Positions 36,213 through 48,364 are shown, counted from the first letter of the stretch. The stretch: 64,000 bases of DNA from Deinococcus radiopugnans ATCC 19172 (GCF_006335125.1 NZ_VDMO01000007.1:124001-188000), one strand, 5' to 3'. Program-made: numbers and translations. Notes: generated from the letters alone by a model not told the origin.

Positions 36213-39098
36213 ATGACCACCCACCACGCCGGGAATCCTGACCGTCCGGGCTCGTCGGCCCAGCGCACTCCCCGCCTGACCCCCACCCGCTTTGGTCTGG
36301 CGTTTCTGCTGCTGGTCACGCTGACCCTGGTGGGCTGCATCAACTACGGCCTGAGCCTGGGCTACGGCCTGACCTTCCTGCTGGGCGGGGTGTGGGTCAT
36401 GGCCTCCACCGGCGTGGCCCGCGCCGCGCGGCAGATTCGCCTGGACCTGAGCGCCCCCACCGGGGCCAGCGCTGGGGGAGAGGCGGTGTTCACGCTGTCG
36501 GTCACCTCGACGGTTGGGGGCGCGGTGACCGTGATCCTGAACAGCAGCGCGGGCGACACCCGCACCGTGACCCTGCGCGTCTCGGCGGGCGAGGTCCGCA
36601 CGCTGGCCGTGCCCTTTCCCGCCCGCACGCGCGGCCCGCTGACCGTCACGCCGCGCGGCGCCGCCGCCCTGGATTTCCTGGGCTTGTGGGCCGCCAGCCT
36701 GGCTGCGCCCGCCCCGGTGACCGTGAACGTCGCCCCTGCCCCGGAAGGCAGCGCGCCCCTGGCTCCCAGTCGTACCGTACCGGGGCAGGGCGACGGCCAC
36801 GCCCGCACGCGCGGCGACGAGGAGTTTGCCGGACTGCGGCCCTACACCCCCGGCGACTCGCCCCGGCAGATTTCCTGGCGGCACGTGGCCCGCACCGGCA
36901 CCCTGCTGACCCGCGAAACCGACGCCGCGCAGGGTCAGGTGCGTCTGCTGGACTGGGCCGATACGGCGGGCGAGACAGAGGCCCGCCTGTCCCGGCTGGC
37001 TGCGTGGGTGGAGGAGATGGACCGCGCGGGCCTGCCCTTCGCCCTCAGGTTGCCCGGCACTGCGCTGGCGGGGGAGAGGGGCGAGGCGCAGCGCCTGGCC
37101 GCCCTGAAGCTGCTGGCGGGTGTGGCCCCCTGTCCTGCGGCCACACCTCCCGCCCGTCTCAGGCTGCGGGCGGCCACCGACGCCGACGCCCTGCGGGCCA
37201 CGCTGCTGGCGCTGGCCTTCACCCTCGCGCCGGGGGTGCTGCGGCAGCCGCTGTGGGACTCGGCGCTGGTGGCAGGGCTGCTGGTCTACGGGGCCGTCCG
37301 CACGCGCGGCAAGCGGCCCAGCCTTCCCACCTGGGCGCTGGGCGTGGTGGCTGGGCTGGCGGCCGTGGGCCTGAACGCCACGTACGGCACGCTGCTGGGC
37401 CGCGAGGCCGGGACCGCGCTGCTGGGGCTGCTGGTGGCGCTCAAGACCGCCGAGAGCCACGGGCGGCGCGACGGGCACCTGCTGGTGCTGCTGGGGCTGT
37501 TTGTCGCCAGCACGCACTTCTTTCACGGCCAGGGACCGCTGACCGCCCTGCACGCTGTCCTCAGCGCGGCGCTGCTGCTGGCCGCCGCCTCGCGCTGGAC
37601 CGCGCCCACCCGGACAGACCGGGAGGAAGAGGCGGACCTGCCCTCCACCCTGATTCGCAGCGGGGGACTGCTCGCGCTGGCCGCGCCGCTGGCGCTGACG
37701 CTGTTCGTGCTGTTCCCGCGCCCGGAAAGTCCGTTGTGGCAACTGCCGGTTCAGGGTGGGGCGAGTACCGGGCTGTCGAATGAAATTCGCGCCGGGGAGT
37801 ACAGCAACCTGGCCCAGAACCGCGCGGTGGCCTTTCGCGCCGACTTCACGGGTGAGCTGCCCCCACCGGACAAGCGTTACTGGCGCGGCCCGGTCTACGA
37901 GGCCTATGACGGCCAGTCGTGGAAACAGGTGCGGATCGGCGGCCCGTCGCCCAGCGTCGAACCGCTGGCTTCAGCTCCCGCCTGGAACTACACCCTGACG
38001 CTGGAGCCGTCCGGCAATCCCTGGCTGCTGGCGCTGGACGCCCCGCTGGAGGTGCCGCAGGGAGCTGTGCTGACCACCGCGTTTCAGGCGGTGACCTTCC
38101 GGCCCGTCAATGCCCGCCGCCGCGTGACGCTGGAAAGCCGCCCGGCCCGCCTGGGCGTCAGCGAGAACCCGCAGCGGCTGCAATTTGACCTGTCGCTCCC
38201 CACCGGGCAGAGTCCGCGCGCCGCCGCGCTGGGCGAACGCTGGCGCGGGCTGCCGCCCCAGGGACGCATCGAGGCGGGACTGGATTACCTGCGCCGGGGC
38301 GGCTTCTCCTACACCCTCTCGCCGCCGCTGCTGCCGGCGCAGGACCGGGTCGACGCCTTCCTGTTCGGCACCAGACAGGGCTTCTGCGAACACTACGCGC
38401 AGTCCTTCGTCTTTTTGATGCGCGCCGCTGGCCTGCCCGCGCGCATCGTGGGCGGCTACCTGGGCGGCGAACAGAATCCAGACGGCGGCTACCTGATCGT
38501 GCGCCAGCAGGACGCCCACGCCTGGGCCGAGGTCTGGGTGGGGGGGCAGGGCTGGCAGCGCGTGGACCCCACCGCTGTGGTGGCGCCTGCGCGCGTCAAT
38601 GCCGGGCTGTCCACCGCGTTGACCCGCCCGCAGGCTGGCGCCGCTGCCCCGCCCACCTCCCTGGGGCGTCTGGGGCTGCGCCTCGACGCATGGCAGAACC
38701 GCTGGAACGATCTGGTGGTGGGCTACGACGGTGGGCAGCAACAGGCGCTGCTGGCCCGCGCAGGCCTGGGCGGCGTCGGCACGGTTCCGTATCTGGCGGT
38801 GCTGCCGCTGCTGATCGTGCTGGCGCTGCTGCCCGCGCGGTGGTGGTGGCGCCGGGCGGCCCGCCCACGGGACCCTGCCGTCCGCGCCCTGCATGACCTG
38901 ACCGTGCGTCTGGGGTTGCCGCGCAGGCCGGGCGAGACCCCCAGCGCCTACGCCGCCCGCGCCGCTGCGGCCCATCCCCAGCTGGCCCCCGCCCTGGACG
39001 AGGTGGTGCGCGCTTACCACACCGCCCGCTACGCGCCGGACGCCCCGGCAGAGGCCTTGAAAAGGCTGGCGGCGGCGGTGCGGCGGATCAGACGGTAG
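36213..39098 (+). CDS. DUF58-transglutaminase fusion membrane protein
   Basis: 961 residues. The N-terminal 340 are a DUF58 protein: two membrane helices (about 29-65), a beta domain and the DUF58 signature GDEEFAGLRPYTPGDSPRQ near residue 201. Residues about 345-510 form several membrane helices typical of TgpA (DUF3488). The periplasmic transglutaminase core carries Cys725 (GFCEHYAQ), His769 (DAHAWAEVW) and Asp785 (VDPTA); a last helix (about 850-870) and a DUF4129-like C-terminal segment follow. In most bacteria these are two genes after moxR. No frameshift is present; the fusion is continuous. Role probably in envelope protein modification or maturation. Confidence 0.85.
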   Translation: MTTHHAGNPDRPGSSAQRTPRLTPTRFGLAFLLLVTLTLVGCINYGLSLGYGLTFLLGGVWVMASTGVARAARQIRLDLSAPTGASAGGEAVFTLSVTSTVGGAVTVILNSSAGDTRTVTLRVSAGEVRTLAVPFPARTRGPLTVTPRGAAALDFLGLWAASLAAPAPVTVNVAPAPEGSAPLAPSRTVPGQGDGHARTRGDEEFAGLRPYTPGDSPRQISWRHVARTGTLLTRETDAAQGQVRLLDWADTAGETEARLSRLAAWVEEMDRAGLPFALRLPGTALAGERGEAQRLAALKLLAGVAPCPAATPPARLRLRAATDADALRATLLALAFTLAPGVLRQPLWDSALVAGLLVYGAVRTRGKRPSLPTWALGVVAGLAAVGLNATYGTLLGREAGTALLGLLVALKTAESHGRRDGHLLVLLGLFVASTHFFHGQGPLTALHAVLSAALLLAAASRWTAPTRTDREEEADLPSTLIRSGGLLALAAPLALTLFVLFPRPESPLWQLPVQGGASTGLSNEIRAGEYSNLAQNRAVAFRADFTGELPPPDKRYWRGPVYEAYDGQSWKQVRIGGPSPSVEPLASAPAWNYTLTLEPSGNPWLLALDAPLEVPQGAVLTTAFQAVTFRPVNARRRVTLESRPARLGVSENPQRLQFDLSLPTGQSPRAAALGERWRGLPPQGRIEAGLDYLRRGGFSYTLSPPLLPAQDRVDAFLFGTRQGFCEHYAQSFVFLMRAAGLPARIVGGYLGGEQNPDGGYLIVRQQDAHAWAEVWVGGQGWQRVDPTAVVAPARVNAGLSTALTRPQAGAAAPPTSLGRLGLRLDAWQNRWNDLVVGYDGGQQQALLARAGLGGVGTVPYLAVLPLLIVLALLPARWWWRRAARPRDPAVRALHDLTVRLGLPRRPGETPSAYAARAAAAHPQLAPALDEVVRAYHTARYAPDAPAEALKRLAAAVRRIRR

Positions 39099-39620
39099 GT
39101 CCACGCGCGCTCATGTCTGAATGCGGGGAGAAACAGCAGCAACGCAACCATCACCCGGCTGGCCTGCGTGCGGCGGGCGCGGAGAGAAAGGTGGGTGAAT
39201 GGAGCACGACGCGAGCGGCTCACCCCGTGCTTCCTCGCCCTCAGACACCGGGGGTCAGGCAGTCGGCTGCATAACTTGACGCCTCCTGCATTCCGCGCTA
39301 TGTTTAAGAAATCAAGGCGGCCTTCGGGCCGCTTTTTTTGTTGTTTTTAAGGCATACCGGACGTCGCTGCCAGGGACAGGCCAGCGGTGCCAAGGTGTGC
39401 TCGGGCGGGCCGTGTGACAGCGTGGGGATAGCCTGCGCCCCGGAGTCGCCTGCGTTGCGACGGTGGGCTGGGACGCGCTCCAGCAGGCCGATGGAGCCTG
39501 TCGCGGGCAGACGGCGTTGGCGGTGGCATACACTGGTCCCCACCCCCCTTGCTCTGCCCATTCGCGACCCCCCAGCCAACCAGTCCCCATCCAGAGCGCC
39601 CAGCGCCGCAGGAGACGGCC
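39099..39620. other. Non-coding stretch with a terminator
   Basis: No credible gene between the fusion gene and the first histidine kinase. It contains the terminator at 39317-39339 and the kinase SD. GC content is somewhat lower around 39230-39350. Confidence 0.5.
39317..39339 (+). terminator. Intrinsic terminator with TTCG loop
   Basis: GCGGCC-TTCG-GGCCGC followed by seven T residues (39333-39339), a textbook UUCG-capped terminator about 220 bp after the DUF58-transglutaminase gene. Confidence 0.92.
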
Positions 39621-41339
39621 ATGACCCTGACTGACCCTGTTTCTCAGCCTGACGAACGCGAGATGACCGCCGTGATCCGTGATTTCGACTGGGCGGCCAC
39701 CCCGCTGGGGCCGCGCCCCGGCTGGCCGGCGGGCCTGCGCGTCCTGACCGAGATGCTGCTGGCCCATCCCCTGGGCATGCTGGTGCTGTGGGGTCCCGAA
39801 CTGATCCAGCTCTACAACGATCCTTACCGGGCCATTCTGGGTGACCGGCATCCGGCGGGCCTGGGCCGGCCCGCCCGGGAGTGCTGGCCGGACATCTGGC
39901 ATCTCGACGCCGTCACCTACGAGGGGGTCATGACGCGCGGAGAGACGTTCACGTTCATCGACCAACCCCTGACCGTCCAGCGGCACGGCCAGGAGGAGGA
40001 GCAGGCGCACTTCACCCTGACACTCAGCCCGGTGTGCGGCGACGACGGCGCGGTGGGCGGGGTGCTGGTCACCGTGATCGAGACCAGCCGCCGGGTCCGG
40101 GCCGAGCAGCAGGCCCACCTTGACCGCGCCCGCGTGGAGCGGCGCAGCGCCACCCTGGAGGCGTTCGCGGTCCTCACGCGCGATCTGGCCCTGGACACCG
40201 ATCCGCTGGCCCTGATCCGCCGCGTCCAGGAAGCGGTGCTGCCGCTGCTGGGCGCGGAGTTCTCGCAGTATTACGAGCCGGAGGGCGGCCTGTGGCGCAT
40301 CCGGACCCGGGTGGGCCGGGTCCAGACGCCCGCCTTGAAAGCTGCGCTGGAGGCCGGGCTGCCCTTCACCACCACCGCCACCCTGCTGACCCCCTGGCTG
40401 ACCGGCGAGGCGAACTACAAGGACACCTATGACCCGGTGGCAGACGGGTTGCCTCCCAGTGACTTTTCCACCTTCGCCACCGCAGCGTTGCCCGTACGGG
40501 TGGGCGGCCAGATGCAGGGCGTGCTGGTCTTCGCGCTGCCCCGCACCCAGCCGTGGGGCGTGGTGGACCGGACGGTGCTGACCACCGTGGAACGCAGCCT
40601 GACCCTGGCGCTGGAACGCGCCGAGCAGACCCGGCAGGTCGGGCAACAGCGGGAGGTGTTGCAGGAGGCCAACGAGGAACTGGAGGCCTTCACGTACAGC
40701 GTGTCGCATGACCTGCGGACCCCGGTACGGCACATCAAGGGGTTCAGCGAATTGCTGCGCCAGGGGGCCGGGGCAACGCTGGACCTCAAGTCCACGCACT
40801 ACCTGACGGTGATCGACGAGGCCGCCGCGCGCATGAACGTGCTGATCGACGCGATGCTGGACCTGTCGCGCACCGCCCGGCTGCCGCTGCGCGTGGGGCC
40901 GGTGGACCTGGACGCCCTGGTGCTGCACGTCCAGCAGGAACTGGAAACCGACACGCAGGGCCGTGAAGTCCAGTGGCGGGTCTCTCCGCTGCCGCTGGTG
41001 AACGGCGATCACGACACCCTGCGGCAGGTGCTCACCAACCTGCTGGGCAACGCCCTGAAGTACACCCGGCCCCGCACCCCGGCCGTGATCGAGGTGTGGG
41101 CCGAGGAACGCAAAGAGGAGTGGGCGGTGTTCGTGCGGGACAACGGGGTGGGCTTTGACCCCCGGTACCAGGACCGGCTGTTCGGGGCCTTTCAGCGCCT
41201 GCATCTGGAACGTGAGTTTGAGGGCACCGGCGTGGGGCTGGCGAACGTGCGGCGGATCGTGACCCGGCATGGCGGCACGGTCAGCGCCTCGGGCCGGGAG
41301 GGTCAGGGCGCGACGTTCGGCTTCACGCTGCCGCGCTGA
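39621..41339 (+). CDS. PAS/GAF sensor histidine kinase
   Basis: 572 residues, no membrane segment. An N-terminal PAS-like region (FDWAATPLGPRPGWPAGL, typical of phytochrome-like kinases), a GAF domain (about 175-335), then HisKA with phospho-acceptor His363 (YSVSHDLRTPVRH) and HATPase_c with N box (NLLGNALKYTR), G1 (DNGVGFD) and an intact G2 box (EGTGVGLANVRR, 534-545). SD ggaga at 39611. No response regulator is adjacent. Its C-terminal half is close to the convergent kinase at 41689-43974, implying duplication. Confidence 0.9.
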   Translation: MTLTDPVSQPDEREMTAVIRDFDWAATPLGPRPGWPAGLRVLTEMLLAHPLGMLVLWGPELIQLYNDPYRAILGDRHPAGLGRPARECWPDIWHLDAVTYEGVMTRGETFTFIDQPLTVQRHGQEEEQAHFTLTLSPVCGDDGAVGGVLVTVIETSRRVRAEQQAHLDRARVERRSATLEAFAVLTRDLALDTDPLALIRRVQEAVLPLLGAEFSQYYEPEGGLWRIRTRVGRVQTPALKAALEAGLPFTTTATLLTPWLTGEANYKDTYDPVADGLPPSDFSTFATAALPVRVGGQMQGVLVFALPRTQPWGVVDRTVLTTVERSLTLALERAEQTRQVGQQREVLQEANEELEAFTYSVSHDLRTPVRHIKGFSELLRQGAGATLDLKSTHYLTVIDEAAARMNVLIDAMLDLSRTARLPLRVGPVDLDALVLHVQQELETDTQGREVQWRVSPLPLVNGDHDTLRQVLTNLLGNALKYTRPRTPAVIEVWAEERKEEWAVFVRDNGVGFDPRYQDRLFGAFQRLHLEREFEGTGVGLANVRRIVTRHGGTVSASGREGQGATFGFTLPR

Positions 41340-41688
41340 GGGTCTGAGACGGCTTCCGTTCGTAACGTGACAGGAATCGGGACAGCGCTGGTCCCTCCAT
41401 CCCACGTCCGGAACCCGTTTTTCTCCGTCTCCCTCTACGCCGCCGTAGCGGTCCAGTCGGGCGACCCAGTGGTGTGACTATGGCTCAGTTGACACCCTGA
41501 CGACGCAATCGTCACCACCTACTCAGGTCCGGACTCCACTCTTCTTCCTCTCGCGGTCCTGGGCAAAACAGCGGCCACGGGCAGCTCTGGACACCTGCAA
41601 GGGGGACTGCGAGGCTTCTGCACCTGACTTCCAATACCTCACTTGCAACACTGTTCGGAATTGGGGCTGGGCCGGAGAAACCCAGCGG
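41340..41688. other. Intergenic region between two convergent kinases
   Basis: No gene seen. The left part (about 41348-41430) is a diverged fragment of MITE family 2; the rest holds no recognisable structure. Confidence 0.5.
41348..41430 (+). mobile_element. MITE family 2, diverged fragment
   Basis: ACGGCTTCCGTTCGT, AATCGGGACAGCGC, CCACGTCCGGAACCCG and TTTTTCTCC follow the same order as the first 85 bases of the element at 51402-51535 (minus strand). The right third, including the second terminal repeat, is not found, so this is a decayed or truncated copy. Confidence 0.6.
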
Positions 41689-43974
41689 TCAGGGCGTCAC
41701 CCTGGGCAGGATCAAGCCGAAGGTGGCTCCCGCGCCCGGCTGGCCCTGGGCCGTCATGGTGCCGCCGTGCCGGGTCACGATCCGCCGCGCGTTCGCCAGG
41801 CTCACGGCGGCCCCCCCGAAGTCTTCCTGCCGGTGCAACCGCTGGAAGATGGTGAACAGCTTGTCCGCGTACTGCGGATTGAAGCCCACCCCGTTGTCCC
41901 GCACCAGCACGGCCCAGTCTGCTCCCCGGTCTTCCGCCCATACCTCGATCACTGCCCGCTCACGGTCACGGGTGTACTTCACCGCGTTGTCTACCAGGGC
42001 CGTCACCACCCGGCGCAACAGCCCCGCGTCCCCCCTCACGCTGGGCAGGGCGCCGATCTGCCAGTCGATCTGACGCTGCGGCTGCTCCACACTGACCTGC
42101 TGACGGGCCGCCTGAAAGACCCGGTCCAGGTCCACCTGCTCGGCCTTCAGCGGCTGGCGTGAGGCGCGCGAGACGTCCAGCATGCCGTCGATCAGGGTGT
42201 TGAGCGTCGCCGCCGCGCTGGACACGATGCCGAAGTACCGCTGCGTCCGGTCCTCCAGCGGCTCGGGCAACGAGCGCCGCAGCAGATCGCCGAAGCTGAT
42301 GATGTGCCGCACCGGGGTCCGCAGGTCATGCGACACGCTGTACGTGAAGGCCTCCAGTTCCTCGTTCGAGGCCTGCAACAGGTCGCGCTGGGCGGTCAGC
42401 TGCCGCGCCTGTTCGGCACGTTCCAGCGCCAGGCCCAGGCTGTGGACCGTCGTCTTGAGGACCGCCTGATCGGCGGCGCTCCACCGGCGCGGCCCGAACA
42501 GCGGGGCGTTGAAGATGCCGCTGACCTGACCGTTGACCAGCACCGGCAGGGTGGCCACCGTCGAGACGTGCTCGACAAGTTCCGGGGCGACGTCGCGTGC
42601 GGGATCGTAGTGGTCCTGAAACAGCGGTTCGCGGGTCTGGTACGGCAGGTCCAGGCTGGGCAGCTGGCCCACAGGAAAGCCGCCCTCGATGGCCGCCTGC
42701 AAGTCGGGGTTGCCTACATCACCCAGCTGCGCGGCGGCCTGCCACCGGCCCTGGACGATCTGCCAGAAGATGACATACCCCGGTGGCAGCAGGGAGCGCA
42801 CCAGGGCCATCGCCCGGCCGATCAGGATTTCAGGCTCGGTGGTCAGCCCCAGTTCCTGGGTCAGCTCGGCGAAGCCCTCCAGCGCCTGCGTGCGGGCCAG
42901 CAATTCGGCGTTCTGGGCCGCGAGTTGCCGGGCGGTCTCGGTGCGTTCCAGGGCCAGCCGGAGACTGCGGCCCACCGAGCGGAACACGGCCCTGGAATGG
43001 GCGGACCAGCGCGGGACGTCCTTGAGGCCCAGCGCGAAGATGGCCTGAATGGTGCCGTTCACCATCAGCGGAAAGGTGGCGACAGTCTGGTAGCGTTCAG
43101 AGTGGGCAAACTGCTCTTTTTCGGGGTCCCAGCCGTCGACGAAGACCGGTTCACCCGTCTGCATCGGCTGGGCGAAAACCGGGGTGTTCAGCGGCATGCC
43201 GGCCTTGAGACTGGCCAGCAGTTCCGGCTGGGCCTCCAGATCACGGGTGTAGACCTTGACCCGCCACAGACTGCCTTCCAGGGTGTAGTACACGCCGGTG
43301 CAGCCGGGAAACAGCACGCCCAGCACGTCGACAGCCCGCTCGGCCAGGGCCAGCACGTCGGTCTCACCGTCCGCCGCCTCGGTGAACCGCACAAAGGCCT
43401 CGAGTTCGGCGGTGCGGTCCTGAACCTGCCGTTCCAGATCGCCGGAGAGCCGCAGGCGGTCCAGGGCCACGGCGCACTGGGCGGCCAGCGTCCGCAGGAA
43501 GTGCCGTTCGTCCGGCGTGAAGTCGTGCGGCTCCCGGAAGTCCAAGACAATCACGCCCAGCGGCTGACCGCCTTCCACCATGGGCAGCACCGCGCTGGCC
43601 ACTGCGGCCTTCCCGCCGGTCCGGGTTTCCAGGTCCGGGTAAGCCGAGGCCAGCGCGCCTGCGTGGTCAAAGTACAGGGGGGTGTTCGAACGCAGCGCGT
43701 CGGCACAGGGGTCACCGCCGGTCAGGTCCCCTGCCTGCCAGACACTGCCGTCGGTCTGGCCCCGCCTCGCGGCGACGTGCAGGTGCGCGTCCCGGACCAG
43801 CAGGACCGTCCCGCCGATCCCCCACAGGATGTCCAGGGCGTCGCGCAGAACGATGTCGCAGACCTCATCCTGCTGGCGGGCGGTGGTCAGGGCCTGCGTC
43901 ACGCCCTGCAGGTGGGTGAGCAGGTGGGTGGCCTGCACCGGCTGAGACGGGGGCGGCACGGGGGTGTCAGTCAT
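41689..43974 (-). CDS. Multi-GAF sensor histidine kinase with altered G2 box
   Basis: 761 residues, soluble. Three GAF-like modules (about 25-180, 190-345, 365-520) precede HisKA with His549 (SVSHDLRTPVRH) and HATPase_c. The N box (VDNAVKYTR) and G1 (DNGVGFNP) are normal, but where the paralogue has GTGVGL this protein has GGAAVSLANARR (720-731), losing the conserved glycines of the ATP lid. Kinase activity may be weak or replaced by phosphatase or partner function. Convergent with its paralogue; no response regulator adjacent. Confidence 0.88.
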   Translation of the reverse strand: MTDTPVPPPSQPVQATHLLTHLQGVTQALTTARQQDEVCDIVLRDALDILWGIGGTVLLVRDAHLHVAARRGQTDGSVWQAGDLTGGDPCADALRSNTPLYFDHAGALASAYPDLETRTGGKAAVASAVLPMVEGGQPLGVIVLDFREPHDFTPDERHFLRTLAAQCAVALDRLRLSGDLERQVQDRTAELEAFVRFTEAADGETDVLALAERAVDVLGVLFPGCTGVYYTLEGSLWRVKVYTRDLEAQPELLASLKAGMPLNTPVFAQPMQTGEPVFVDGWDPEKEQFAHSERYQTVATFPLMVNGTIQAIFALGLKDVPRWSAHSRAVFRSVGRSLRLALERTETARQLAAQNAELLARTQALEGFAELTQELGLTTEPEILIGRAMALVRSLLPPGYVIFWQIVQGRWQAAAQLGDVGNPDLQAAIEGGFPVGQLPSLDLPYQTREPLFQDHYDPARDVAPELVEHVSTVATLPVLVNGQVSGIFNAPLFGPRRWSAADQAVLKTTVHSLGLALERAEQARQLTAQRDLLQASNEELEAFTYSVSHDLRTPVRHIISFGDLLRRSLPEPLEDRTQRYFGIVSSAAATLNTLIDGMLDVSRASRQPLKAEQVDLDRVFQAARQQVSVEQPQRQIDWQIGALPSVRGDAGLLRRVVTALVDNAVKYTRDRERAVIEVWAEDRGADWAVLVRDNGVGFNPQYADKLFTIFQRLHRQEDFGGAAVSLANARRIVTRHGGTMTAQGQPGAGATFGLILPRVTP

Positions 43975-44160
43975 GGGGTGTGGTCAGTGTAGACGCTCGG
44001 CGCGCTTCTCTCGGCTTGGCCCGCTTCTGGCAGGAGACCTGCGCCCAGAGCCGCTTCCAGCGGAGCCCGTCACCCTGAGCGTCTCCTTTGTGGGAGCCGA
44101 CGGGCGGGGTTCCGGAGCAAACGACCACTCCTCGTCAACCCGCGGTACTGTATCCGGTCC

Positions 44161-44188
44161 AAAACAAAAACCCCCGTACTGGACGGGG
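44161..44188 (-). terminator. Terminator after tRNA-Met
   Basis: On the minus strand CCCCG/CGGGG with a seven-base loop is followed by GTTTTTGTTTT. It lies 12 bp after the CCA end. Confidence 0.85.
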
Positions 44189-44199
44189 TGTTCTGTCGT

Positions 44200-44276
<77 letters not shown>

Positions 44277-44291
44277 TTGGGGTCCTCCAGG

Positions 44292-44322
44292 AAAAAAGCA
44301 GCCCCGCACACTGGCGGGGGCT
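44292..44322 (-). terminator. Terminator between tRNA-Ala and tRNA-Met
   Basis: On the minus strand AGCCCCCGC pairs with GCGGGGCT across a short loop, followed by GCTTTTTT. The two tRNA genes are therefore separately terminated. Confidence 0.7.
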
Positions 44323-44327
44323 TTTGG

Positions 44328-44404
<77 letters not shown>

Positions 44405-44494
44405 CTTTTGTCGCTCGCCTCTTTCAAGGCTCAGCAAGATTAACAGTGCGTTCCCGGCTTGTCAACGGTCAGGGGGCGCCGCCTGCCGGGAGAC

Positions 44495-45166
<672 letters not shown>

Positions 45167-45196
45167 CTGCGAATCAGCATACGGGAAAAGCCCCGT

Positions 45197-46381
<1,185 letters not shown>

Positions 46382-46388
46382 GGGGATC

Positions 46389-46394
46389 AGGCTA
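46389..46394 (-). promoter_or_regulatory. -10 box of a leaderless promoter (RlmI-like gene)
   Basis: TAGCCT on the minus strand, seven bases before the ATG at 46381. Confidence 0.45.
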
Positions 46395-46510
46395 ACGGAT
46401 GCGGGCCGGGGCCAATGGGAGGCGTGGCGGGCAGTCCGTGGTAGGGCTGGGTGGGGCCAGGGGACCCCGGCCTCTTGCCCACACGATTCCCCGCGGCGCA
46501 TCCTGTTTCC

Positions 46511-46822
46511 ATGTCCGATCCCGCCGTGACCTTCCCCGCGCCCCGGCGCATTCCCTATCCGGGCGGCTGCGTGCTGGAACCCGGCCCCTACGCGCTGGAT
46601 TATCTGCTGAGCTGGCCCGCCGTGCTGACCGTGAACGGGAAGCCCTACCCGGAACAGCCGGTCTACCCGTTGATCCGCGAGTTGCTGGCCGATCCGGCGG
46701 CGCATGGGCTGACGCTGACTGAGGCTCAGGCCGCGCGGGACCGTTTTCTGGAGCTGGCGGGGCAGGCGCTGGAGGCCGAGGGAGGGGATCGCCGCTGGCT
46801 GGAACGGGAGTTCGGGCGCTGA
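46511..46822 (+). CDS. Uncharacterised protein, 103 residues
   Basis: Starts [19 protein letters not shown]. Soluble, mixed alpha/beta; [20 protein letters not shown] suggests a beta hairpin and the C-terminal 45 residues are helical. No recognised family or catalytic motif. Lies 26 bp upstream of the MocR gene in the same direction and may be cotranscribed. Confidence 0.6.
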   Translation: MSDPAVTFPAPRRIPYPGGCVLEPGPYALDYLLSWPAVLTVNGKPYPEQPVYPLIRELLADPAAHGLTLTEAQAARDRFLELAGQALEAEGGDRRWLEREFGR

Positions 46823-46848
46823 AGACGGGAGCGCTGCGGACAGGGACG

Positions 46849-48288
46849 TTGGGCAGGCGCGCTGCGTCCGGGGAATGGGATGAGCTGGCCCTGGCCGCAC
46901 CTCTGCCCGGCGAGGCGCTGCATGCCCGCGTGGCCCGGACCCTGCGCGGCGCCGTGACGGGCGGCCTGCTGCCGGAGGGCACCCGCCTGCCCGGTCACCG
47001 CCGCCTGGCCGGGGCGCTGGGCGTGTCGCGCAATACGCTGGTGGACGCGCTGGCGGGGCTGGAAGCCGAAGGCTACCTGCGGGTGCAGGGCCGCAGCGGG
47101 ACGGTGGTGTGTGTGCCCGCCCCCGAGGCCGCTGGTCCGCTCACGGCGGCGCAGGACCTGCCCCTGAGTGCCTGGGCCAGCCGCGCCCTGTCGGGCGGTG
47201 TGGACGACGCGGGAGGCGAATACGCCGTGGATTTCCGCGTGGGCCAGCCGGTCCCGGAGCTGTACCCGGAGGCGGCCTGGACGGCGGCGCTGGCGCGTCA
47301 GGCGGGGCGGCTGGGCAGGCGCACAGAGGAGGGAAAGTTCTCTGACCCGCTGGGACCACTGGAAACCCGCCGCGCCCTGTCGGCCTACCTGAACGCGGCG
47401 CGTGGCGCACGGGTCACGCCCGAGATGGTGATGCTCACGGGGGGCACGCAGTCGGCGCTGGACGCCCTGGCCCGCGTGTTTCTGGAGCCGGGCCGGGTGG
47501 CGGCGGTGGAGGACCCCACCTACCCCGGCGCGCGGGCGGCGCTTGCGGCCACCGGGGCGGCGGTGGTCCCGGTGGCCGTGGACGCGGGCGGTCTCCAGCC
47601 CACACACCTGCCCCCGCAGGCCACGCTGCTGTACCTGACCCCCGGCTGCCAGTACCCCACTGGCGTGACGCTGGGCGCCGCCCGCCGCGCCGAACTCGTT
47701 GCCTGGGCGCGGCGCGGCAACGCTTTCATTCTCGAAGACGACTACGCCGCCGATCTGCACCACACGGGCCGCCCGCTGCCGGTGATGCAGGGCCTGGCCC
47801 CGGACCGCGTGATTCTGCTGGGCAGCTTCAGCAAGAGCCTGGCCCCGGCCACCCGCAGCGGCTTTCTGGTGGCCCCGCCCCCGGTGCTGCGCGTGCTGGC
47901 CCGCACCCGCCCGCTGACGGACCGCGCCCCCGGCACGCTGGACGCCCTGGCGCTGGCCGACGTGCTGGATTCGGGGGCCTACGGGCGGCATCTGCGGCGG
48001 GCGCGGCAGGTGCTGGCCCACCGGCAGGAGGTGCTGCTCGCGGCCCTGAGCGATGGGCTGCCCGGTTGGGCGGTTCAGGGTGCGGCTTCCGGACTGCACG
48101 TGTACGTGCGCCTGCCGGCCGGGCTGGAGGAAGCGCAGGCGGTGGCGGCGGCGGCCCGGCGCGGTGTGGCGCTCTCGCCTGTGGCCCCCCTCTCGGCCAC
48201 CGGGGGGCCGGCCGCCGTGCTGCTGGCCTTTGCCCACCTGCCCCCCGAGGCCATCCGTCACGGCGTTCGGCGGCTGGCTTCTTCATAA
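46849..48288 (+). CDS. MocR/PdxR-type regulator (GntR HTH fused to aminotransferase)
   Basis: 479 residues from a TTG. Residues about 20-90 form a GntR winged helix ([25 protein letters not shown], with [18 protein letters not shown]); residues about 115-479 are a fold-type I aminotransferase domain with [16 protein letters not shown] and the PLP-binding Lys in [15 protein letters not shown]. Such regulators often control pyridoxal phosphate synthesis or amino acid genes. Target unknown; no pdxST genes nearby. Confidence 0.87.
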   Translation: MGRRAASGEWDELALAAPLPGEALHARVARTLRGAVTGGLLPEGTRLPGHRRLAGALGVSRNTLVDALAGLEAEGYLRVQGRSGTVVCVPAPEAAGPLTAAQDLPLSAWASRALSGGVDDAGGEYAVDFRVGQPVPELYPEAAWTAALARQAGRLGRRTEEGKFSDPLGPLETRRALSAYLNAARGARVTPEMVMLTGGTQSALDALARVFLEPGRVAAVEDPTYPGARAALAATGAAVVPVAVDAGGLQPTHLPPQATLLYLTPGCQYPTGVTLGAARRAELVAWARRGNAFILEDDYAADLHHTGRPLPVMQGLAPDRVILLGSFSKSLAPATRSGFLVAPPPVLRVLARTRPLTDRAPGTLDALALADVLDSGAYGRHLRRARQVLAHRQEVLLAALSDGLPGWAVQGAASGLHVYVRLPAGLEEAQAVAAAARRGVALSPVAPLSATGGPAAVLLAFAHLPPEAIRHGVRRLASS

Positions 48289-48352
48289 CGCCCCCCCCAG
48301 CCTCTTCCCCCGACAGAGTGTGACTTCCCTTTCAAAGACCGTGGGTTCGCGT

Positions 48353-48358
48353 TACACT
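48353..48358 (+). promoter_or_regulatory. -10 box of a leaderless promoter (gene at 48365)
   Basis: TACACT is followed by six bases and the ATG at 48365; TTTCAA at about 48330 could be the -35. Confidence 0.5.
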
Positions 48359-48364
48359 GGGCCA

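Noticed and set aside
36195..37742. Antisense frame over the DUF58-transglutaminase gene
   Set aside because: Same GC-bias artefact; no start signal and no recognisable protein.
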